A program made the position numbers and the translations under genes. A DNA stretch of 64,000 bases. Source: Maritalea mobilis. GTDB lineage: Bacteria; Pseudomonadota; Alphaproteobacteria; Rhodobacterales; Rhodobacteraceae. Location: positions 1,178,001 to 1,242,000 of the forward strand of contig NZ_JAHVKE010000001.1 in the NCBI RefSeq assembly GCF_019800885.1, read 5' to 3'. Below, piece after piece: positions 46,326 to 53,907 of the stretch. Every line of letters starts with the position of its first letter. Within the stretch, counting starts at the first letter, position 1. The notes under the pieces were generated by a model. The model made no database searches, had not been told where the DNA came from, and saw only the letters and a list, made by a program, of their open reading frames with translations.

Positions 46326-47229
46326 AACCGCTAAAGGCGTCTTCACGATCGCCGTCACCCCGTTCCTGCCCGACGGGGCGCTCGATCTCGACAGCATCGA
46401 CCGCATGGTCGCCTACTACGAAGAGAAGGGCGCAACAGGCCTGACCATTCTCGGGATGATGGGCGAGGCCGGAAAACTGTCGGCGGCGGAATCCGTTACG
46501 GTCGTGCGCCGCGTCATCGCGCAAGCCAGCGTGCCCATCGTGGTTGGCGTATCGGCGCCGGGCCTCGCCGCGATCAAGGCGCTGTCAGAGACCGCGATGG
46601 ACGAAGGCGCGGCAGGCGTGATGGTGGCTCCGCCCTCCAGCCTGCGCACCGACGACCAGATCACCGGCTATTTCCGCAACGTCTCCGAGGTGCTGGGAAA
46701 AACGCCTTGGGTCTTGCAGGATTTTCCGCTGGCGACCGGCGTGCAGATGTCGCCCAAAGTCTGCCTGCAGATCTTTGCCGAGAACCCGACCTGCGTGATG
46801 CTGAAACACGAGGATTGGCCGGGCCTCGAAAAGATCACGACGCTCCGCAATGCCGAGGCCGATGGCGCACGGCGCGTTTCGATCCTTTGCGGAAACGGCG
46901 CGCAGTTCCTTCCTGAAGAGATGCTGCGCGGGGCCGATGGCGCCATGACCGGCTTTGCCTACCCCGAACTGATGGCCGAGGTCGTGCGGCTGGTGACCGC
47001 GGGAAAAGTCGAGGCCGCGCGCGACCTGTTCGACATCTACCTGCCGCTCATCCGCTACGAAAGCCAACCCGGCCTCGGCCTAGCCATCCGCAAATACACG
47101 CTGGCCAAACGCGGCGCGATCGCCCATGCCACAGCCCGGAAACCGGCCCCGACCCTCTCCGCCGAGGCCATCGCAGAGATCGAAACGCTGATCGCTCGGC
47201 AAGAGGCCAGCTTGGCCGCGCGATCCTGA
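46315..47229 (+). CDS. DapA-family aldolase/dehydratase
   Basis: A 304-residue class I aldolase of the dihydrodipicolinate synthase/N-acetylneuraminate lyase superfamily. A Schiff-base Lys is in CVMLKHEDWPG. The N-terminal GMMGEAGKLSAAE corresponds to the carboxylate-binding GxxGE loop. The usual catalytic Tyr segment (YNxP) is replaced by LQDFPLATG, so it is not DapA itself. It is last in the four-gene operon, suggesting cleavage or dehydration of a keto acid derived from the ring-opened substrate. The structured repeat follows 4 bases later. Confidence 0.85.
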   Translation: MLDETAKGVFTIAVTPFLPDGALDLDSIDRMVAYYEEKGATGLTILGMMGEAGKLSAAESVTVVRRVIAQASVPIVVGVSAPGLAAIKALSETAMDEGAAGVMVAPPSSLRTDDQITGYFRNVSEVLGKTPWVLQDFPLATGVQMSPKVCLQIFAENPTCVMLKHEDWPGLEKITTLRNAEADGARRVSILCGNGAQFLPEEMLRGADGAMTGFAYPELMAEVVRLVTAGKVEAARDLFDIYLPLIRYESQPGLGLAIRKYTLAKRGAIAHATARKPAPTLSAEAIAEIETLIARQEASLAARS

Positions 47230-47232
47230 TCC

Positions 47233-47322
47233 CATCTTTATCCTTCAAATATGCAAGAGCGCGGCACGCGCGACAGCGGCGCAAGGGGCTCGATGCCCCT
47301 TGCGCCGCTCGCCCGGGCGACG
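47233..47322. repeat. Two-hairpin intergenic element, copy 2
   Basis: CATCTTTATCC, then AAATATGCA. Hairpin one is GCGCG/CGCGC with loop GCA (47259-47271). Hairpin two is a perfect 14-bp stem (47276-47289 with 47295-47308) around loop TCGAT. It ends CCCGGGCGACG. Stem bases differ from copy 1 while pairing and loop are kept. It separates the convergent DapA-like and mct genes. Confidence 0.85.
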
Positions 47323-47349
47323 GCAAAGCCGGCGCAAACCCTCAAGGTG

Positions 47350-48588
47350 TCAGGACGCCATCTGCACCTGGCTTTTCGCGGCCTGCTGCACGATTCCGGC
47401 ATCGAACAGCGACGCGATCTCGGCATCCGGCAACCGCGCCACGTCTCCAAGGATCGCCTCGGTATGCTCACCCAGAACCGGCGCGGGGCACGGGGCCTCG
47501 CGCGGGTCGGCGGAAAAGGCGAAGGGCGTGCCGGGGACCTTGTAGGAGCCGATACCGGGTTGCGCGACCCGGCTGAACATCGGGTTGTCCAGCGACAGGT
47601 CGGGGTCTTCGGCCACCGCGCGCTGGAAATCACGAAAGATCGACCACGTCACGCCGGCTTCGTCGAAATGCGTCGCGAAATCAGGCACGTTGCGCGCGGC
47701 AAACCACGGGCGCAGCAGCTCGGTGATCGCGTGACGGTGGCGGAACCGCGCCCCCTCGTCGCGAAGGCTTTCCCCTAGCCGTTGTTCCAGTGAGGCCATC
47801 TCTTCGGTGGTGCCCGTGACATTCATCAGCCCGCGCCATTGCCGGTCGGTCAAGCCGATCACCATCACGCGCTCGCCATCGGCGCAGAGGAAATCCTGAC
47901 CATACGCGCCATAGAGCGCATTGCCCGACTTGGGGCGCGAGGTGCCATTCACCTCGACCTCGCCGATGATGCCCAGATGGCCCAGCATCGCGGCCGCCAC
48001 GTCCTTCAAGGACAGGTCCACCGCGCTGCCCTGTCCGGTGCGCAGCCGCTTGCGTTCCGCCGCAAGCAGACCGGACACCACCATGTTGCCCGCGATGCAG
48101 TCCCAGGCCGGCAAGGCATGCGCCACGGGCTCGGTCGATCCCTCGGGGCCGGTGGCATCCGGGAACCCGATGGCCGGGTTCACGGTGTAATCCACCGCCG
48201 GACGCCCATGGCGATCCCCCATCAACGTGACCATGCACAGGTCGGGGCGGCGTTGCGACAGGGTTTCGTAATCCATCCACCCCTGAACCCGCAGGTTGGT
48301 GATGAACAGGCCCGCATCCTCGCCCGGGGCGGTGATGATCTCGGTTATGATCTCGCGGCCGCGCGGGTGCTTCATGTCAATCGCGATCGACCGCTTCCCC
48401 TTGTTCAGACCGGCCCAGAACAGGCTCTGCCCGTCGCGGGTCACCGGCCAGCGCCCGGCATCGAGCCCGCCTTGCAGCCGGTCGAAGCGGATCACGTCCG
48501 CCCCCATCTGCGCCAGTGTCATGCCCGCCAGCGGAACCGCGACAAAGGCCGAGCCCTCGACCACGCGCATACCATCGAGAATGCCCAT
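47350..48588 (-). CDS. mct: CaiB/BaiF-family CoA transferase, likely mesaconyl-CoA C1-C4 transferase
   Basis: A 412-residue class III CoA transferase. The N-terminus GMRVVEGSAFVAVPLAGMT, then GGLDAGRWPVT and FWAGLNKGKRSIAID, closely follow what I recall of Chloroflexus mesaconyl-CoA C1-C4 transferase, which moves CoA within mesaconyl-CoA. The catalytic Asp is expected in LSLKDVAAAM, and LGEHTEAIL near the end is family typical. It starts at 48588, overlapping the hydratase stop by one base; an ATG nine bases upstream is also possible. Alternatives are itaconate or citramalate CoA transferase. Last gene of a six-gene operon. Confidence 0.8.
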   Translation of the reverse strand: MGILDGMRVVEGSAFVAVPLAGMTLAQMGADVIRFDRLQGGLDAGRWPVTRDGQSLFWAGLNKGKRSIAIDMKHPRGREIITEIITAPGEDAGLFITNLRVQGWMDYETLSQRRPDLCMVTLMGDRHGRPAVDYTVNPAIGFPDATGPEGSTEPVAHALPAWDCIAGNMVVSGLLAAERKRLRTGQGSAVDLSLKDVAAAMLGHLGIIGEVEVNGTSRPKSGNALYGAYGQDFLCADGERVMVIGLTDRQWRGLMNVTGTTEEMASLEQRLGESLRDEGARFRHRHAITELLRPWFAARNVPDFATHFDEAGVTWSIFRDFQRAVAEDPDLSLDNPMFSRVAQPGIGSYKVPGTPFAFSADPREAPCPAPVLGEHTEAILGDVARLPDAEIASLFDAGIVQQAAKSQVQMAS

Positions 48589-49466
48589 CAGTCCCACTCC
48601 GCCGTCGCTTGCATGCCCAGGTAGCCCTCGGGCGTGGCTGTCCCCAGCTCCATCGACTTGCCGCCGGGCGCAAGGCGCCCTTGTAGCCGCAGATCATGGC
48701 TGTGGAACATTGGATGCACACCACGGAAGCGAAAGCGCTTGGGCGGCTCGCCCACATGGCGCTTTGCGGCTTCCATCAGCATGATCGCCTGCATGGGCCC
48801 ATGCGTGACAAGGGCCGGGTATTTCTCGACCTCGCGCGCATAGGGCAGGTCGTAATGGATGCGGTGCGCGTTGTAGGTCGCTGCCGAAAAACGGAAAAGC
48901 CGCGCCTCGTTGATCGGCACGGTTTCGTCGAAATCGGGCTCTTCCAACTCGGGAACGCGTTTTGGCGCTTTGAATTCGTCCGGGATGTGAAGGTAGACGA
49001 TATCCTGTTCTTCCTCGACGAAACTGCCGGTCTCGCCCTCGATCTGGTGGGAAACGGTCACGAACACCATGTCGCCGGTGCCGCCCGATTTGGGCGTCAC
49101 CGATTTGATCGTGGACAGGCGGCGCAGCCGTTCGCCCACCCTTAGCGATCCGAAGAAACTGAGCTTTCCCGCCGCCCACATCCGCCGCTTGAAGGCCAGC
49201 GGTGGCAGGAAGTCGCCCAGTTTCGGGTGCCCGTCTTCGCCCAATTGGCTGAGAGGAACGAATTCGGGGAACGCCGCCCAATGCCAAAGCCTTGGCATCA
49301 GGCAGCCGCGCCGCACATCCCGCCTGAGCGAGAGTGGATGCGACACCGCCGCGCTCATCATGCCCGCCAGTTCGGGCGTCAGGCTGCCCCAGCGTTCCTC
49401 GGTTCGGCCGACCCACTCTTCAGCCTCGCGCATCGCCACCATTGGAAAAGTCTCCACCCGGCTCAT
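48588..49466 (-). CDS. meh: MaoC/HTD2-type hotdog hydratase, likely mesaconyl-C4-CoA hydratase
   Basis: A 292-residue double-hotdog protein of the FAS1-like dehydratase/HTD2 group. The N-terminal hotdog includes LSFFGSLRVGERLRRLSTIKSV. The C-terminal one has YNAHRIHYD, where His and Asp form the hydratase site, and THGPMQAIMLMEAA. Members hydrate mesaconyl-C4-CoA to citramalyl-CoA (Chloroflexus Meh) or itaconyl-CoA (Pseudomonas Ich). Placement directly before mct and after malyl-CoA lyase genes supports the former or a related C5 acid role. ATGA overlap with mtkB. Confidence 0.78.
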   Translation of the reverse strand: MSRVETFPMVAMREAEEWVGRTEERWGSLTPELAGMMSAAVSHPLSLRRDVRRGCLMPRLWHWAAFPEFVPLSQLGEDGHPKLGDFLPPLAFKRRMWAAGKLSFFGSLRVGERLRRLSTIKSVTPKSGGTGDMVFVTVSHQIEGETGSFVEEEQDIVYLHIPDEFKAPKRVPELEEPDFDETVPINEARLFRFSAATYNAHRIHYDLPYAREVEKYPALVTHGPMQAIMLMEAAKRHVGEPPKRFRFRGVHPMFHSHDLRLQGRLAPGGKSMELGTATPEGYLGMQATAEWD

Positions 49467-50359
49467 GCGGCCGCCTTCACACCCAGAACGCTGGCCATTG
49501 TGTCGCCCATGACCGATGGGTTCGGCGCCACGGTGATCCCGGCCTCTTGCAGGATCTCGACCTTTTCCTGCGCGCTTTCGCCGAAGGCCGAGATGATCGC
49601 GCCCGCGTGGCCCATCTTGCGGCCCTTGGGGGCGGAGAGACCCGCCACGTAGGCCACGACCGGCTTGGTCATGTGCTCGCGGACATATTGCGCGGCGTCT
49701 GCCTCCTGCGGGCCGCCGATTTCACCGATCATCATCACGGCATCGGTTTCCGGGTCGGCCTCGAACAATTCGAGGATGTCGCGGAAGGACGAGCCGTTGA
49801 TCGGGTCGCCGCCGATCCCGATGGAGGACGAGATGCCGATGCCAAGCGCCGACATCTGGCTGGCGGCTTCGTACCCCAGGGTGCCCGAGCGGCCCACGAT
49901 GCCCACGCGACCGGGCTTGTAGATATGCGGCGGCATGATCCCCATGAAGCCTTTGCCCGGGCTGATGATGCCGGCGCAGTTGGGCCCGATCAGGCACATC
50001 TTCTGGTCATCAGGGAAGTGGCGCAGGAAGCGTTTGACCTTCATCATGTCCTGCGCGGGCAGGCCGTCGGTCACGCAGACACAGGTCTTGATGCCCGCGG
50101 CGGCGGCCTCCATCATCGCGTCGGCGGCGAAGGGGGGCGGCACGAAGAGAAGCGAGGCCTCGGCGCCGGTCGCTTCGACCGCCTCGCGCACGGTGTTGAA
50201 CTGCGGGCGGTTGAGGACGGTAGTACCCCCCTTGCCCGGCGTCACACCGGCCACGACATTCGTGCCTGCATCGATCATTTCCTGGGTGTGGAACTGTCCG
50301 ATCCGACCGGTCATCCCCTGAACGAGGACACGGGTGGTTTCGTCGATGAGAATAGCCAT
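49463..50359 (-). CDS. mtkB: Malate-CoA ligase, alpha subunit
   Basis: With MtkA, forms malyl-CoA from malate, CoA and ATP in the serine cycle. A 298-residue CoA-binding subunit with LVQGMTGRIGQFHTQEMI, GVTPGKGG, PNCAGIISPG, SRSGTLGYEAA-type loop (GRSGTLGYEA), and the phosphohistidine in GRKMGHAGAII. It is near-identical in layout to SucD; the choice of malate over succinate rests on the adjacent MtkA features and malyl-CoA lyase. GGAGA precedes the start, 12 bases after mtkA. Confidence 0.88.
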   Translation of the reverse strand: MAILIDETTRVLVQGMTGRIGQFHTQEMIDAGTNVVAGVTPGKGGTTVLNRPQFNTVREAVEATGAEASLLFVPPPFAADAMMEAAAAGIKTCVCVTDGLPAQDMMKVKRFLRHFPDDQKMCLIGPNCAGIISPGKGFMGIMPPHIYKPGRVGIVGRSGTLGYEAASQMSALGIGISSSIGIGGDPINGSSFRDILELFEADPETDAVMMIGEIGGPQEADAAQYVREHMTKPVVAYVAGLSAPKGRKMGHAGAIISAFGESAQEKVEILQEAGITVAPNPSVMGDTMASVLGVKAAA

Positions 50360-50371
50360 GGTCCTGTCTCC

Positions 50372-51550
50372 TTATTCGGCGGCGATGGGGTGCGGGCGGG
50401 CGGCGACGGCGGCCTCTGCGGCCCCGGCCAGCGTGTCGGCCGAGATGAGCGGCAGACCCGAGTTTTCGATGATCTGACGGCCTTCCTCGACATTGGTACC
50501 CGAGAGGCGCACCACGACGGGGATGGTCAGCCCGACTTCCTCGTAGGCCTGCACCACCCCTTTCGCGATCCAGTCGCACCGGTTGATGCCCGCGAAGATG
50601 TTGACGAGAATGACCTCGACATTCGGGTCGGTCAGCACCGTGCGGAATGCCGTGACGACCCGTTCGGGGCTGGCCCCACCCCCGATATCGAGGAAGTTTG
50701 CCGGCTCGCCACCCGCAAGCTTGATCATGTCCATTGTCGCCATGGCGAGGCCGGCGCCGTTGATGATGCAGCCGATATCGCCATCGAGGCCGACATAGGC
50801 GAGGCCATTGTCAGCGGCCATCGCCTCGCGGGCATCCTCCTGGCTGGTATCGCGCAGCGCCTCGACCTGCGGGCGGCGATAAAGCGCGTTGGTGTCGAAG
50901 CTCATCTTCGCATCGAGCGCCACCAGATCACCCGTGCCGGTGATGGTCAGCGGGTTGATCTCGACCATCATGGCGTCGAGGTCGCGATAGGCCCGGTAGC
51001 AGGCGCGCAGCATCGTCACCATCTGGCCGATCTGCTTGCCCTTGAGACCCAGCTTGAAGGCCAATTCGCGGGCTTGGTATTCGATCAGGCCGGTGGCCGG
51101 GTCGATGACCATGCGCACAAGGCTGTCGGGTTCGGAATGGGCGAGGTCTTCGATCGCCATGCCGCCATGGGCGGAAGCCACGATCATGATCCGCTCGGTT
51201 TTCCGGTCGAGCACGAAGCCGAGATAAAGCTCCTGCGCGATGTCGGTCGCCTCCTCGACCCAGAGGCGGTAGACGCCTTTGCCCGCCGCGCCGGTCTGCT
51301 TGGTGACGAGTTGGGTGCCCAGAAGCGACTGGGCATAGTCGCGGATCTCGGCCTCGGACCGGCAGACCTTCACGCCACCGGCTTCGCCGCGCCCGCCCGA
51401 ATGGACCTGCGCCTTGACCACCCAGGCCTCGCCGCCCAACTGGCGCGCCTGGTAGGCCGCCTGCTCGGGCGAGTAGGCAAGGCCGCCGCGCGGCACGGGA
51501 ACGCCGAACCCCGCAAGGATTTCCTTGGCTTGGTATTCGTGAATGTCCAT
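50372..51550 (-). CDS. mtkA: Malate-CoA ligase, beta subunit
   Basis: ATP-grasp subunit of malate thiokinase. The 392-residue protein begins [20 protein letters not shown], then [19 protein letters not shown] (ATP-binding), [11 protein letters not shown] (metal site), and the nucleotide loop [30 protein letters not shown]. Details such as [14 protein letters not shown] and [15 protein letters not shown] match Methylobacterium-type MtkA better than SucC. It lies between malyl-CoA lyase (42-base gap) and mtkB. Confidence 0.88.
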   Translation of the reverse strand: MDIHEYQAKEILAGFGVPVPRGGLAYSPEQAAYQARQLGGEAWVVKAQVHSGGRGEAGGVKVCRSEAEIRDYAQSLLGTQLVTKQTGAAGKGVYRLWVEEATDIAQELYLGFVLDRKTERIMIVASAHGGMAIEDLAHSEPDSLVRMVIDPATGLIEYQARELAFKLGLKGKQIGQMVTMLRACYRAYRDLDAMMVEINPLTITGTGDLVALDAKMSFDTNALYRRPQVEALRDTSQEDAREAMAADNGLAYVGLDGDIGCIINGAGLAMATMDMIKLAGGEPANFLDIGGGASPERVVTAFRTVLTDPNVEVILVNIFAGINRCDWIAKGVVQAYEEVGLTIPVVVRLSGTNVEEGRQIIENSGLPLISADTLAGAAEAAVAARPHPIAAE

Positions 51551-51592
51551 CTCTCTTCCCTCCGGTCTGTGCGCGAATGCGCCTTCCGTTCC

Positions 51593-52534
51593 TTACGCCT
51601 TGGCCGCGATGGCCTTGGCCATGTCGATCACGTTGCGCGCCATCTTCTCGCTGGCGGCGTCGATCATCTTGCCGTCGAGGCTGGCGGCGCCGCGCCCCTC
51701 GGCCTCGGCCTTCTTAAGTTCCTCGATGATCCGTTCGGCGCGCGTCACCTCGGCCTCGGGTGGGCTGAACACCTCGTTGGCCAGTTCGATCTGGCTGGGG
51801 TGGATCGCCCATTTGCCCTCGCACCCCAGTGCGGCGGCGCGGCGCGCGCCATCCTTGTAGCCCTCGGGATCGCTGAAATCGCCGAAGGGGCCGTCCACGG
51901 CGCGCAGGCCGTAGGCGCGACAGGCGATGACCATGCGCGTGATCGAGGCATGCCATTGGTCGCCCGGATAATCGGGGTTCAGCCCGCCGATATTGGTGGT
52001 CCGCGCTCGCATCGAGGCGGCGTAGTCGGCGACACCGAAATGCAGGCATTCAAGGCGACCGCCGAACTGCGCGATGGCCTCGACATTGGCCATGCCAAGC
52101 GCGGTTTCGATCAGCGCCTCGAGGCCGACGCGCTTTTCCTGCCCGCGCGCCTGCTCGATCTGGTTGACCATCGCCTCGACCATGTAGAGGTCGGCAGGCA
52201 CGCCCACCTTGGGCACCAGCAGCGTGTCGACCCGGTCGCCCGCCTGCTCCATGATGTCGACCACGTCGCGGTACATGTAGTGGGTGTCGAGCCCGTTGAT
52301 GCGAACGCTGACCGTCTTGCCCTTGGCGGCCCAGTCAATGTCGTTGAGCAACTGCACGGCGTTCTTGCGCGCCTGTTCCTTTTCAGGCGGGGCGACGGCA
52401 TCCTCCAGATCGAGGAAAACAACGTCGGCGGCGCTTTCGGCCGCCTTCTCGACCATGGAGGGGTTGGAGGCCGGCACGGCCAATTCGGAACGATGAAGCC
52501 GTTGCCGCCGCAGCGGATGAAGCGTGTGGGACAC
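51593..52534 (-). CDS. mcl: L-malyl-CoA lyase (serine-cycle MclA type)
   Basis: Cleaves malyl-CoA to acetyl-CoA and glyoxylate; relatives also use beta-methylmalyl-CoA and citramalyl-CoA. A 313-residue CitE-like TIM barrel beginning RLHRSELAVPASNPSMVEKA. Metal-binding acidic residues lie in VVFLDLEDAVAP and LEALIETALGMANVEAI, with FGVADYAASMRART and VDGPFGDFSDPEGY in the middle and GKWAIHPSQIELANEVF late. The N-terminus matches serine-cycle MclA more than Rhodobacter Mcl1, and the mid-loop is shorter than in either. Follows the aminotransferase after 24 bases. Confidence 0.9.
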   Translation of the reverse strand: MSHTLHPLRRQRLHRSELAVPASNPSMVEKAAESAADVVFLDLEDAVAPPEKEQARKNAVQLLNDIDWAAKGKTVSVRINGLDTHYMYRDVVDIMEQAGDRVDTLLVPKVGVPADLYMVEAMVNQIEQARGQEKRVGLEALIETALGMANVEAIAQFGGRLECLHFGVADYAASMRARTTNIGGLNPDYPGDQWHASITRMVIACRAYGLRAVDGPFGDFSDPEGYKDGARRAAALGCEGKWAIHPSQIELANEVFSPPEAEVTRAERIIEELKKAEAEGRGAASLDGKMIDAASEKMARNVIDMAKAIAAKA

Positions 52535-52558
52535 GATTTTCTTCCTTTTTACAGTCTG

Positions 52559-53761
52559 TTACTCAGCCGCGATGCGCAGCTTGGGCTGGAGGTGGGCCAC
52601 CCCGGTGAAATGTCGCTGAGCTTCGGCCACGCCGGCCCCCATCGGGATCTGCGCACCGGCCCGAACCAGGGCCATCTCGGCGATGGACAGCGCGGTCAGG
52701 CACATCCCTTCGTTCAGATCACCAAGGTGACCGATGCGGAACACCTTGCCCGACAGCCGCCCGAGGCCCGAACCGAAGCTGGTGTTCATCTCCTCGTAGG
52801 CGATGCGGATCACCTCGGTCGCATCCACGCCAACCGGCGTGCGAATGGCCGATACCGTGTTCGAGTAGAGCGAGGGATGTTCGGCCACCAGGTCCAGGCC
52901 CCAGGCGTGCACACCGCGGCGGATGCCCTCGGCCAGTCGCGCGTGCCGCGCGATGACCTCGTCCAGACCCTCGGCAAAGATGCGGTCAAGCGCGGCGCGC
53001 AGGCCATGAAGCAGCGGCGTCGGCGGCGTGTAGGGGAAATACCCGCCCGCGTTCATCGCCCGCATGTCCGCGAATTCGAAATAGGCGCGGCGCATGGTCG
53101 AGGTTTTCGCCGCGTCCATCGCCTTCTCGCTGACGGCGAGCACACCAAGGCCTGCCGGGCACATCAGGCCCTTCTGGCTGCCGGTGACGGCGAGATCGAC
53201 ACCCCAATCCTCCATGCGGAAATCGATCGAGCCGATGGAACTGACCCCATCGACGAACAGCAGCGCATCGTGGAAGGAGGCATCGAGTACGCGGCGCACA
53301 GCAGCGATGTCGGAGGTGACGCCGGTCGCGGTCTCGTTATGGGTGACGAAGACGGCCTTGATCTCGTCCTTGGTGTCGGCGCCGAGAATACGCTCGAACT
53401 CGGCCACCGGAACACCGGCGCCCCAGGCCACGTCAACCACCTGCACATCGAGGCCCAGGCGTTCCGCCATCTGCACCCAGAGGGTCGAGAACTGCCCGTA
53501 GCGGGCCATCAGAACCTTGTCGCCCGGGTTCAGCGTGTTGGTGATCGCCGCTTCCCATGCTGCGCTGCCCGAGCCGGGAAACAGGAACACCTCGCCGGTC
53601 CGCATGCGGAACACCTGCTTGAGGTCTTCGAACAATCCGATGGTCAGATCCCCGAAATCGGGCGCCCGCATGTCCTGCTGCGCCACGTTCATGGCGCGGC
53701 GCACGTCATCCGGCACGTTTGTGGGGCCGGGAATGAAGAGATGGGTCTGACCGATTTTCAT
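52559..53761 (-). CDS. sga: Serine-glyoxylate (or aspartate-glyoxylate) aminotransferase
   Basis: PLP class V aminotransferase that turns glyoxylate into glycine. A 400-residue protein starting MKIGQTHLFIPGPTNVPDDV, with FLFPGSGSAAWEAAITNTL, THNETATGV, LLFVDGVSSIGSIDFRMEDW (PLP Asp) and TGSQKGLMCPAGLG (PLP Lys). It is close to both serine-glyoxylate and BhcA aspartate-glyoxylate transaminases. Malyl-CoA lyase and mtk next door favour the serine-cycle version, and the rest of the beta-hydroxyaspartate cycle is absent from the window. First gene of the operon, under the divergent regulator. Confidence 0.88.
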   Translation of the reverse strand: MKIGQTHLFIPGPTNVPDDVRRAMNVAQQDMRAPDFGDLTIGLFEDLKQVFRMRTGEVFLFPGSGSAAWEAAITNTLNPGDKVLMARYGQFSTLWVQMAERLGLDVQVVDVAWGAGVPVAEFERILGADTKDEIKAVFVTHNETATGVTSDIAAVRRVLDASFHDALLFVDGVSSIGSIDFRMEDWGVDLAVTGSQKGLMCPAGLGVLAVSEKAMDAAKTSTMRRAYFEFADMRAMNAGGYFPYTPPTPLLHGLRAALDRIFAEGLDEVIARHARLAEGIRRGVHAWGLDLVAEHPSLYSNTVSAIRTPVGVDATEVIRIAYEEMNTSFGSGLGRLSGKVFRIGHLGDLNEGMCLTALSIAEMALVRAGAQIPMGAGVAEAQRHFTGVAHLQPKLRIAAE

Positions 53762-53842
53762 GGGCTGAGTCCTTTTCCGCCGTTGGCTTGCGACGACGTT
53801 TGCCCATTTCGCAGGCGCAAGTGAAATCATTCCGGGTCGCGC

Positions 53843-53888
53843 TGTAAACGCGAGATTTTACATGCTACAATATCTGTGAATTTGTAAA
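53843..53888. promoter_or_regulatory. Candidate ScfR/PccR-type operator in the divergent promoter
   Basis: TGTAAA (53843-53848) and TTTACA (53857-53862) form a perfect inverted repeat with an 8-base spacer. A further TTTGTAAA lies at 53881-53888, one base from the TTTGCAAA half-site reported for PccR/RamB-type regulators. All three fall between the two divergent starts (53761 and 53908). Confidence 0.5.
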
Positions 53889-53907
53889 TTTTTCTGGATA
53901 CAAAGGC

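Noticed and set aside
49463-51550. Naming the pair succinyl-CoA synthetase sucCD.
   Set aside because: They sit between malyl-CoA lyase and C5 CoA enzymes, and the beta subunit matches MtkA features. sucCD is usually next to the 2-oxoglutarate dehydrogenase genes, which are absent here.
52559-53761. A beta-hydroxyaspartate cycle locus, with BhcA as the aminotransferase.
   Set aside because: No BhcB, BhcC or BhcD gene is present in the window; malyl-CoA lyase and malate-CoA ligase adjoin it instead. BhcA-like activity is still possible.
49334-53824. A plus-strand open frame of about 1496 codons covering the whole serine-cycle operon.
   Set aside because: The opposite strand encodes five recognisable enzymes with intact motifs. 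GC-rich third positions leave stop-free antisense frames; the translation is His/Arg/Gly-rich with no domain.
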